From contig NW_024609880.1 in assembly GCF_016920785.2 (NCBI RefSeq), positions 49,314,296-49,378,295 on the forward strand: 64,000 nt of DNA. Reading direction: 5' to 3'. How positions within the stretch are numbered: the first letter of the stretch is position 1; every line of letters begins with the position of its first letter. Under the pieces are notes generated by a model. It was not told the DNA's origin. It searched no databases and saw only the letters and a list, made by a program, of their open reading frames with translations. This DNA comes from Ixodes scapularis. Its lineage: Eukaryota; Arthropoda; Arachnida; Ixodida; Ixodidae. A program made the translations under genes and the position numbers. Below are positions 45,543 to 57,500 of this stretch, in pieces.

Positions 45543-48500
45543 CTGCGCATAAAGGCGTAGTTTGCGACTTGGTTTACAACTCAGTTAGATTACGGTAGTG
45601 CAATGCCACGCCACCATTGGGCGCACATCAGAACGTTTGAGCATAATACTCTTGTTACAGTTGGCACCACGCCGGAAAAATGCGGGAAGCGTGCAACAAA
45701 TGAACCGCGGCGTTATTAACTATTCCTATTGCTCCACAGAAAGAGAATATACGCCGTATATAATCGCGAGACTTCTACATATACTGCACAACTTTACAAT
45801 CTGGACATGTATCACTAGTGTTGCGAACATCGCATTTCACAAGAAAGCTTATAACTGTTCAACATGGCTCTTGCTGAGAAAATCAAATCCGGTGGTGCAA
45901 AATGCACGCTGCAGAAGGTTCGTGCTCAGGGCAAGCCATGTATTTAAGAGGTACAAATTATTATTCTTGGTGCAGCGTTGCGAGGACATCGCACGCGTCT
46001 AGCATCACGAAAACGCGCTTTTTGGCAAGAGCGTGTTTTGCAAACTAAGTTGTTTCCGGGGCCACACCTTCTGGTCAGTCCCGAAGATGCTGGAAAGAGG
46101 AACCTTTACAACACAGTATGTTTTTTAAAACTACCCCCTCCCCCTTTTTCTTTCTCTCTGTCTTTCTTCGTTATTCTTTTAAATAATATATATTTTTATT
46201 CCTGAGGGACTACCCCCTACGTTTAAGAATGTTAATTTGACAGTTTTATTTGTCACTCGTTAACATTATTCCTCGATTGTTTTTATTTTCACCCAACTGT
46301 GAAGTTTGAACAAAATATGGAGGTGTTCGAAACTTGCAATGGAACTGACTTTAGAACAACAAACGTTCGTCTGTCCCCCTGAGGCCACTAGGATCTTTAT
46401 TTTCATGTATCCCTCGGGTCACGCTTATATAGTTCTATGTAACGTCAAATTAATAAGTCACATATTTAGTTTTTTTCAATGCCTGTATTCTCGGGGACAA
46501 CTTTCTGAGGCAGTTCAGCAAAAACAAAAACATGTTTAGGTGCCTCAATGATGATATACATATGTAAAACAGGTCGTGCAATACCGTTAAGAAGTAGTCC
46601 CTGACTTTGATAACTTGCATAAAACATCAATTAGTTTCTATCTCCGCGCAAGGGCGGACGACGAAAAAATAAAAGGAAAGGAATAGCTTTCCCCTCCTCA
46701 ACTCGCAATTAGAACAAGCGACCACGTGATCTGATGCTAACTTAGTTGCATACCGCTATATAGGGTTGGCAAAGCATAGCGCATGGGCTGAGATTCAGAT
46801 ATTGTTAGAGTTTGGCTATTATCATTTTTAATTTAGCACAAGCCGTTACCCGACAGTTAGGCGATGCTGATGATCCCGAGCACCCGACTAGGGGTCATGA
46901 AAATCGCGTACGTCAGAGTGTCATGTCACTCTTGGTGCAAAGTCGTGATGATATGTTACGTCACGGTGTCAACAACGTAAATGAACCTAGTGACGTTCTC
47001 AATCTAAATCGACTAGACGCAGTGAATCACGTTACGTCACGTGGTCACATGATGCGACATTACTTGACAGCATGGCTTGACACCATGACGTCGTGTGACT
47101 GCGTGACAGATGAATGATCATAGCTCCAATACAAAGGCGCCAAGAAAGTCCACAATTTCTCATACATTGCAATTTTGTATAGGACGATTTGATCAATACA
47201 CAGATACAGCTGCCAATTGTTTTATTCATAAATGTTCATTTTGTGATACTAGCAAGAAAATAAAATACCGTGAACCGTTTTGAACCGGTTACCGTTATAT
47301 TTTTTCTCGCTGCAGTTCAGGTTCATTTCCGGTTCATTTACAAGATAGCGGTGAAAATTTCTGTTCGACTAAGTTTCGGCTCGTATAAAAATAACGGTTC
47401 GCTTCTGGTTCGACAGCCTGGAATAGACGTCGTCCTCCTATGTTGGTGGGACGACTTTAAATTCAATACCCCTGTCAAACGGGCTAGTTTAGCGCACTTT
47501 AAGCGAGTGCACTTCAACCCGTCGAAACACACTCCAAGTGTATTGGTGCTACACGGGAACATTTTATGTCACTCCAAAATTATGGCAATGACGATGTGTA
47601 AAGTAATTGTCGCGCAAAATATTGAAGTGAATATGGATATTTTCATAAATAACTTCGTCGTCTTAATAAAAGCACGTTACCGCACATCGTTGCGCTAAGT
47701 CACGAGCTTTAATTCACATTTAAATCCAATTTGACGACTGTGATCAGTGATTACAAGCCAAGCAAATCCAAAACCTAGACATCACTTTCGTTCGCCACAA
47801 CAAAAAACAAAAACAAATACGGGTGTGCGTATGTGTATGGGCGACTTGTCTTTCAGCTGTAGATGAGATATTTAGCCAGTGCATTACAACTACCAGCTTG
47901 GGGTTTTTAACGTGCACCACAAAGTACTGATAGGCGACCGCACGCCGGTACGATGCTCATCCAGATCGAACCCAGGATCCCTGGGTTCTGCAGCGCCAGC
48001 TTTCGCTCCGCGTGTTCCGAGCTGGTGTGCGCGAGCCCACTCGGCCACTTGCCACTCGCCATAACAGAACATCACGGAGTGTGTAGAGGACACGGTGGTG
48101 GAGGACGAACTGGAGAGCGATATCCGCGATCTTTGACAGTGGAAGCGCGTGGTGGGGTCACTTTTCTCCGTGAGAGCCCAACGCCTTTCAGATAAGAGGC
48201 AGCTGGAGCTGGATGCCGACGCACAGGCAAGAATTTCGAGTAACATCGATTAGCAGCTTCAAGTCAATGTCTTCACCATAACCGCTCTCATGACCGACAG
48301 CGTGCCCGTGATCAGTCGAGAACGGTGGAGTTTCCAGAGGAACGAACGGTGGTTCGAAGACACATTGCCCCATTTGGGCGAGTTCCATTTCAAGCAAGCC
48401 TTTCGCGTCTCTCCTGCCACCTTCAGATTCCTGGTGGAGTCTTGCAGGTGCCTCCTGGACGTCGCTGACCGTCTCGAAGGGACCTATGCTGGGAACTAGT

Positions 48501-51500
48501 ACTTTCTTGCCAACAGAAAACAAGTGCGCATCTAATATTACTCCCATCGAAATAATATTAATTTCACGCAGCGTTAGCTTCTTCTATTATTTTTACTCCT
48601 TGAACACTGCTGTCGCGATTACACACTCGGTTTACCGGAGCGAGCGTAGTGTGCTCCCCGAACTCACTTTATCGAAAGTGTGATCTTCGGGCAGGGCTGG
48701 AGATTGAACTCAGAATCACTCTCTTCTGCAGCGCGAGCTTTCTCTCCACGTACTCCGATCTGGTGCGCGCTAGCACACTCGGCCACCGATACCCCTTAAT
48801 AAAGACACGTTTAAAAAAATTAGTGTAATGCCGAATTGGAGCGCAGCTCTTGAGGAAGAGGAGAGAAGGTTACGAATTAAGGGGAGGGAATGCAGCTGCT
48901 CCCCCTCCGTACCCTCCCATCCTCCTCTCCCGATCCCATCCCCCTTAGCGGAAAATTTTCGCTAAATTTCCCGATAAATTTAGCGGGGAAATTTTCCCGC
49001 TGATTTAACGTGTGACATCACATGACACGTCACGTGAAATTTTAAGAGCAGTCACAAGACGGGTATAATTTTCCCGCTGAATTTAGCGAAAAAACTTTAC
49101 CCTTGGGACGTCACACGTGACGATACACGTGACGTCACGTGTGTCGTCATTTTGGGCAACATCCCGCAATGCAATGCGCGGTTACGCCGACGCCGACGCC
49201 GCTCAACCCGGAAACGGGTGCATAGGAGCTGCGCTCTAAAACAACGTTACATTAATGAACGATTTTTACGCCAATTGGATGATTCTGTTCGATCATCGCA
49301 AGCCAGGGTAAAGAAAGAAGCATATCCAACTTTGGCGCTCCGCTTCGTCCCACGGAAGTCAATGAGGAGGCCCTGACACTGCCTAATTAGATCATAATTA
49401 TCGTGTTTTCTCGAACATGTTAAAACAAAAGTAGGCTCTATCCTTCTTTGCTAACTAAGATAGCCTTGGAATGACTGACTTTGTCGTCGTCTTTTATCAA
49501 TTCACCGCGGCGCTAATGTGAATTCAGATCACCCTAAACTCCAAGTCCACCCCACTATTTTTTTGCAATGCCACTCTTCTACATGTCCTCTCTTTCACGA
49601 ATTTCTTATTCTCTATAGAATAAAATTTACGCCACGTTTTTGGTTTCTGTGTTGTTAAGTTTTACTGTTGAAACACTCCTATCGATGCCACGCACTCGAT
49701 TAGTGAAGTGACTTCGTCAAACTCACTCCTAGCGAAGTGTGTTCCTCAGGAAGGATCCGTGTGGCACGCTACAGAAATGACACCAAAGGCGAAGTGCACC
49801 TGGTTGAAGTGCACTAAATTAGCCCGTCTGACCGGGGTATGAGACTACCGTAAAGAGGTGGGGGCTAAATAAACCAGTTAGCTGAGCGTGAGATGTCGTC
49901 CTGCCTATTTTCTGTCCTTCCTACAATTTGGTGTTTCTCTACTTCTCCATTCTCGGGTAAATTCAATACCGTTAAATTACTCTGCACATTATTGCAATTT
50001 GGTTATTTTGGGTTGATCATGCTTTCAGTTTTTTTTTAAATGCTTCAGGCATTACTACCGTCATTATAGCTTCTTGTAGCCCATGACAAAAACTTAGAGA
50101 GTTAATCACCACAAGCCGATGTATAGCATACGAAAAGGGTGTACTGCAACTCACGTCCACCACAAGGCGTAGCACGCTGATCAAGACGGCGATGATCATG
50201 CCCTTCAAGAAACATTTTTTTCTCAATTAAGTTATATAAGCAATGATCGCACTCAATCAACTATTCTGAAAAGTCGTTAGTGGCAGTACTCTTTCCAAGG
50301 ATGCCTATATAGTTTGTTTTACGTTATGCGCGAGCGAAGCCGAAGTCACAAGCACGAACCTGAGCCAATGAAAACGCGGCTCTGGCTAAGAGTATACCGG
50401 CACTTCAGTCAAGATTTTTATGTGGGCGAGGCCATCTCGGGGCTCAGTACAGAACGTGCGCAAAAGACTTATCTCGCTAAGCGTTCCACGCATACGTGAC
50501 GTCGTCGTGACAGTAGATCATAGGAGGTGAGTGGACAGTTCACGAAACTGTCCGTGCCGCCTCGTGCTCTGCTCGCGTAGACCCCCAGCGGCGTTGTCGC
50601 TCGTGCAGAAAGACTACGATTCTTACTACGCATGGTGGCAGCGGTGGCGTAATCAAACTGGTTGTGAGATCGGTCTACTGGCGATCGTTACGGTTTGAAA
50701 ATTCGACGTCGTCAGGTAACGATACGGTGTCAGGCGTTCAAAGCTTATAGACTATAATTAGGTGAAGGATTTCGCGACCCATATAATTTCATCTTAGAAT
50801 GGAGGTACAAATAGGTCTTCTTTTTAAATTCACTGCTTACTGTGACGAAACCAGATATGTCAAAGAAATTTTATTACATATACAAGAACACATAGAAAGA
50901 TTTTCATATAAAATATGAAAAAAAATTAAATACGCTTTTTTAAATGACGTTGAATTTTGTACTTTTCGCTTTTTCTCTCAAGTTTACAGTGTTGTGTCGT
51001 TCATATAAAGTATACTTAAATTAACAATAGAAGTTGTAAATGGGTTTATATACAAACTTTCATTTGATATGTTTATTGTGCTTTAAATAACCGCACATCG
51101 AAGCCTAGCTCGATTCAAACTTTGTTCATTATGCAAAGTTCAGGAATTGTTATTTTTCAAAATAAAATAAAAATACACACTACTCGAGAATGTTGACCCT
51201 TCCGTACAATGTTTTAAAGCAGTAAAAAAGTTATCATTGTTGTGAAATTAAGAAAAAAATGATCTAAAATTTTCGAGGTTCCAAAATATGTCACTCGCGA
51301 AAACTGCAAAATGGCACGACTCTGCCCTTTCGAAGCTCAAAACTCAAAAACCAAAAATGTTCTGTTGTTCTAATTCAAAACTTTGTTCTAGTCACAAATT
51401 GTCCACCAAAAATAATTTTTTCTTGCACGATTTGAGATGAAATCACCCAGCTTTTAAGCAAATTCGATGCTGCTCTAGCACAAATGCTATAAATTCTAAA

Positions 51501-54500
51501 AAAAGCCAAGAGATCAAATTTTTTGCCGAACACGAAGACAACCAAACACGACACACAATGAAAAGATCCTAGCCGATCACAAAGCTCAACATACGAACAA
51601 AAAAACGAATCGATATGCGAACGCGCTGTGTTTAATTGTATTTTCTTGTGTGCTTCATTTAATATGCCCAGTTTAATAGTATTTCCTTCTGTGCTCACGA
51701 TGTTTGCTAGATAGTCACCCCTGCGTTTTGGTTATAGACCTATTAGCTGCTAGCCGTACATACCTCCTGCGTTCCCCCTTTTCTTTTGTGCAAAAGAAAA
51801 AAATATGGATTGATTATTGATCGAATAACGCATGGCCATGACGTTTCACTTGCTTATTTTTTTCTTTTCACATCACAGTTTTGTTAAAGATTTAATCGTG
51901 TTTAATCGTACCTAATCGCTGTAATATCTTTATTGTTCGCCGTGATTGCCTGTCTCTGTGCTGTGTAGCAAAGCGAACCCACATACTTTTTTGAGGTTGT
52001 GTTGTGTTTCGTGCAGAGTTATGCCGTAAAAATAATGTGGCTCCCGCCTAAAAATGCGTGACGTAGTACTTTGTCAGCGCAACAGTAACCAAGTTCAAGT
52101 GTAAGTTAAATTTTATTGTTCCTTTCCAGAGGGGAGGGGTCCGGAGAAAGAAAAAAAAACAGACTGTTGTCGGTTGACAACTTAGGTATAGGATATAAAC
52201 GAATTACGTACCATGTGAAATTCCTGGTAGTCTTTCACCTGTTTGTTGCATAGATGGGGAGACCATGGGTGAGAAGAAACGAGCTAAGCAAAACTGTGTT
52301 TTGTTTGCACAGCATAAACTATGGGCAGAACGTAGCATAATCCGCCGAAATGATATCTTCCTGGTTTAGGTAAAACGACAAAGTAGTTCGATTACAAATC
52401 TAAAGGCAATCTTGTTATGGCAATGTTAAACGAGAAAATGTCGCAAACGCTCCGTAATACAGTCTTCTTGCCGGTTGACGTTTATAATTTACGAAAGAGG
52501 TGTAAGCGCCAAAATCCGGGGAGTCGCATTTTTTTTGTTTATCACCTTGAATGTAAAGGTACGTTTTCATATTCAGCATACCCTGTCTGTTAGCGTACAC
52601 GAATAAAACCGCCCAAAATGGGATGTGAAATTTAGAGAGCAGCATGTTTCAAACGCAAAGTACACAAAGTACGTTAACGCGGTCGTCTCTAGAAGCATCT
52701 AAGGTCAATGTTCAACTTACACCGAGGATGTGCACATGGAAATAGAACCACGTTGCCACCACATAGGGCTGAAAGAAAACAAACAAGTTCGTCATCATTT
52801 TTTGTTTTGTTTACAGCTGCAAGTTTATACGACGTGTGCAGCACCATGCGGCAAATATGTGGAATTCTTTCGGAGGCTGGGATGATGTTTTAGTGCAAGT
52901 CTACCACAGGCAACAAAGCGAATATTCGGTTTGTGCAAGGCCAGTAAGCAGTAAAAGATAACCCTGCACTCTCCATACAGTGACGAACGGTACTATAAAA
53001 ATATATTTAAAAAAAGAAAAAAAAACAATTGCTAGGTCCGCGCGCATGAACTTGATTTAGATGTTCGCTAGAGCAATCTTATGGTTTATTTATAGCAGAA
53101 CGACCAAAACCGATCTCCTCACCAAAGCCGGTGACTTGCATAAAAGTATAGTCAGCGACTATGATGAAAGTTTCATCTGAACAATTAAGTTCCGATTACT
53201 ATTGCTCGACTCTGGTGCACTCATAGGCCCAACAAACGTTCTCGGTGCAGTTTCACGCCTAAGCAAAACGCCCATGTCCAGCCTCACGTCGGTGAAGCAT
53301 TCGAGGTAAGGGTAGACACGCGTATGATGTCGATAGTAGTGTGTGCATCGGGCGCCACTTGCAAAAGTGTAGGGGGTGCGTACCTTAAAGCGTGCACTCT
53401 CAACCCTCCGTCGACTCACCCCCTCTGAATTGGTGCCAAGCAACTGCAGATGAATGATAGAATATGCTTTTGAAAGTTAAATATATGACGCAGAAGGAGT
53501 ACCTTCTACAACAGCTTTTCCATTTTAGTTCCACTCCCCCTCCCTCTTTTTTTCCCAACAAAACATAATAAAAATAAAATACAATACCAACAACTCGGAC
53601 AGTGTAAATGACTACAAAGCAATCTCACATGTGATATGGCAATACTATTTTAAAGCTTTAACGTTTCAGACTGGCACAGCGTGGTCAGTAGAGCAAGATT
53701 AACCTGGGATGTTTGAAGCGCATCGCACACCAACGACGTAACACGAGACCGGCCCAACATTCCTTCACATCAAAATCTGCAGGGTCGGCAATTGAACTTT
53801 TATTTGCTGGGTTGTGGAGTGTGATTCGTTGCTCCAAACAGGCTCCGAGCTTCGGAAGGCCAAATGTTCAAGCTTATTGCAACAATAACATGTAGAATCT
53901 CGCAGATTATTGAGTCTGTTCAAATAATCTACACAAAACAATAACAACACAAAAAGAGTGCAATGGTGGTTGGTAGCGAAACACCAGTCGAAGTTATGAA
54001 CTCGCGAAGGGAGATATTCTTTCATGTGCTCCGAAATGAATAATAATAAAAAAAAAAAAAAAAAAGATTCGTGAGAAAACATTTTGAGGTGACCACTTTC
54101 GTGCACATTAAAGGTCTATTCACACGATGCATCTTCTTGGCGAATCTTGTGTCGCGAAACTAGGTTTCGGGAAACAGATTCCCCGTCTGAACGCGACCGA
54201 AAAAGTGGCGCGCCTCCGAAAAAAGTGGCGCGCCTCCGAAAAAAGTGGCGCGCCTCCGAAAAAAGTGGCGCGCCTCCGAAAAAAGTGGCGCGCCTCCGAA
54301 AAAAGTGGCGCGTCTTCCTCGCTTTTGGAGCAATTTTTCGCTGAAACCTCGCCGAGGCCTTTCAATCACCCGAAGGAGAAACGTGGGCGCTGCCAATGGC
54401 CGCTCGACTTTGCTACGACGTCTGACCTTCGAGGAGAAACGAGCTTTTAGAGGAGTCTGATTTTCGGTCGATTCCGTATCCGAGCCAAAGCCAAAAGAAA

Positions 54501-57500
54501 ATAAACATACATGGCGAGCGACAAGCGGAGGAGCGGTGCGTACGGGCGTCGTCCTACTCGGCGTCAGGTGTGTGAACGGCGCCTACAGTACGGGTTGGTG
54601 GCGCGGTACGAATTCATCATTAGTCGCGACGAGTGCAAGCACCAGATATAAACCTGGTGACTGGGAATAACTTTCTTTATTAGCGGTGCAAAAATGTCCG
54701 AAATGCTTCGAGATCATCTGCCTGTTCTTTGACGTTCGCGGTCTTTCCCGGGTTTGGCAGAACTAGTAAACCCAGTGAGCCGAATGTGACGAAGTTCATT
54801 GAGTGGTATTAATAAAACAGACTGTTTCTTCACATTGCGTACTTCATATCATTTTGATGAGAAACGCTTGGTATTCCCGGTGCAGGTGACAAGGTTTGGC
54901 CAATTCTTGTGAGTCAATACGTCACAGGTTTCGCGCGTCAAACTCCACGTGCGTACAGGCCGATTTCGCGAAATCTTGGTTTCGCTAAACTGTGGCGCGT
55001 TGAAAGGATGCATCGTGTGAATAAGCCTTAAGGCACTCTAGGCGGCACGTGTACCTTTGTAAGGAATCAGGCACACATCTGTCACATCCGAAAGCTGCCA
55101 AATTGTTATGGGTGCTTCCACCTCAGTGCGACAAGAGAATAAAGGGACGTGCATTTCGTTCAAAGTTTGACGTAGGTTTACGGGATTCCGTTCTTGATCA
55201 AAACTTCGACAGTGATACTGATTTATAAGCACTGAGCACCACCAGTATCATGACGCCTATAAATGGTTCAGTGGTTTTAGTATGTTAGTAGACTTACCAA
55301 AGAGTCGTACACGACCCAGGCCAAGTCGTACGCCAGTATGGCTTTGGCGAAATAGAGCACGTACGTCATGAGCTTTCTGCGTTCCTGGTAGCAAAGGAAA
55401 GTTACGTCCCTCGTCATCTGGTGTAGTCACGCTAGTCGCCGTTGAAATCATGATATCAATGAACAATTAGGGAGGCCTCAACTAGGCAGCATGATCTTTA
55501 TGAAGACAAGAACGTCATTCTGTAACTCGTGGAATGATTAAAAAAACATTTTCCACTGCTACTTTTCACGACGTTTACCAATCCTGGAGTCGCAGACATG
55601 TCTCGTATACTCGATCTCATTCCGCAGTGCTGATGATAATTTCTATGCTTTGCCTGTTTTGAAATACTAGAGCTATACGGTGGATTAAAGGAACTTTCGC
55701 AAATAGTAGGCCACGAGCATGGCAGACTTAATTACGCAAATGTTTGCGAGCACATCTGGTCAAACACCAGCCGAGAATTGTATCTTAGCTGCAGTGGTAA
55801 TGAGTCAAGCATGTAAACCCAAATCGGCTTCTTCATCTTTACGTTGCTAGAGGTCACCGTTATCCCACTTGATGACTGAAGCTCCAAATAAAACTAAGCT
55901 TAGAGTACGGGCCCTTCCTTCTCGGAGTTTTTTGGAGGCGGCGTTATTTCGGTACTTAGTGCTGATGGGAAACAATTGACAAAAGTTACGACTTAAAAAA
56001 AAGGAGAAAAAAAAAAGAACTTTTTTTGTGTTAAGAAGTTTAGGCGATACCGTTTTACTCTGTCGCTGACTTTTAGACAGTGGAAAAGGGGAAACCGCTT
56101 CGTGCTACTTCGGATAAAACTTAAGCAAAATGGCATTCGTGATTTTAATCACCGAGATAGTTGCAGTTTTTCTTCAAGACGTAGCTTCCTCTGTGTCTCT
56201 AAAGTCCCGTTCACACACTTGCGACCTCTTAGAACTGGGTGCCTTGAAACCTCTTACAACGAGAGGACACTCTGGAGCCATCTATTGGGTAGCATTCTAA
56301 ACTTGGGGGTCCGGCATATTTTCCATTTCTCTCGCGCATTATACTTTCTTTCTTGGCTCGAAAAACATTTTTAACGTTATAAACAAGCATTTCTTATAGG
56401 TATTACGCACACTTGACCTGGGAACTCCCGCAAAACCTTCGCTCTTGTGAAATGCAGTTCCAGGGTCACCGTATAGATGGTGCCAGCATGCCAGTGTGTT
56501 CCCTCGTCCTAAGAAATTTTAAGAGGTTTCAACAGGCCTCATCTCTCTCTCAGTCGTACTAGGTTGCAAGATTGAGAACAGGCCTTTACTCTGTCGCTGA
56601 CTGTTTCAATATTGGAGAAGGGGAAAGCGCCTCGTGCTACTTCGGATAAAACTTAAGCAAAGTGGCATTCGTGATTTTAATCACCGAGATGATTGCAGTG
56701 TTTCTTTAAAACGTAGCTTCTTCAGTGGCTCTAAGACGAAATAAAGAAGTGCAGCATACGGTGGCCGCCTGCTAACCAAAACAGGCAAAACAGTACCTTT
56801 TTTTTAGCTTGTTTTCGTTTTTTGATAGCAACATTTTCTTGCTTACTTCGCGGTTCAAACTAATCGAATATGTGAATTACATCTAGGTCGCACATGACCA
56901 CAATAGTAACATGTGGCTCTAGTGGCAGAGCCACTGCTGCGCTCGATCTTGTTCTGGGTACACCATTGCTTCTCCCATTGGCGACACGCGCGGTCAAAAG
57001 CGTCGCTGTGGTCAGCTTTCTACAATTTTTCGAACGCTCACCATGAGGTTTCCAAGAGAATTGATGACGCTTTCATTGGGAGAAAATAAGAACAATTGAT
57101 ACCAGACCACCATGCTTTTTACACACACCATCGATCTTGTCGTCCCCAACCGATGTTGGGTGCGACGTCACGGGTAAAAAATAATAATAACCATACGAAG
57201 GAACTCCATCATAAATGACCGTGGCCGGTCTCCGCAATCAACGAAGGGATATGGCGGCGAGCGGGCAACAAGTCAAAATATCTGCAGTGGCCCTGAAATT
57301 TGGTTTTTGCTCAAACACCTACCATGTAAAACTTACTGAATCTGTAGATGACAATGCACAACTCTCCACCTGCTATAACGCTACTTGACACATTTCTTTA
57401 AAACCAACTGGATACGGCCCTAACGGGACCAAAATAAATCCAAATTGCAGAACCGCACACATTTATACTTGGGGAACTGTCTAGTTGCTGGAACGAAGCT

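Noticed and set aside
53159..53443. 94-codon minus-strand frame as an exon
   Set aside because: No matching splice pair in frame and no hydrophobic segment consistent with the rest of the gene.
54127..54450. Repetitive peptide frames on both strands
   Set aside because: They are by-products of the 20 bp tandem array within a transposon.
55053..55232. Extra exon of the membrane gene (frame with LNEMHVPLFSC and TIWQLSDV)
   Set aside because: The protein looks plausible, but the only nearby donor (AAAG|GTACAC) leaves phase 1, which would break the otherwise uniform phase-0 chain, and no clear acceptor was found.
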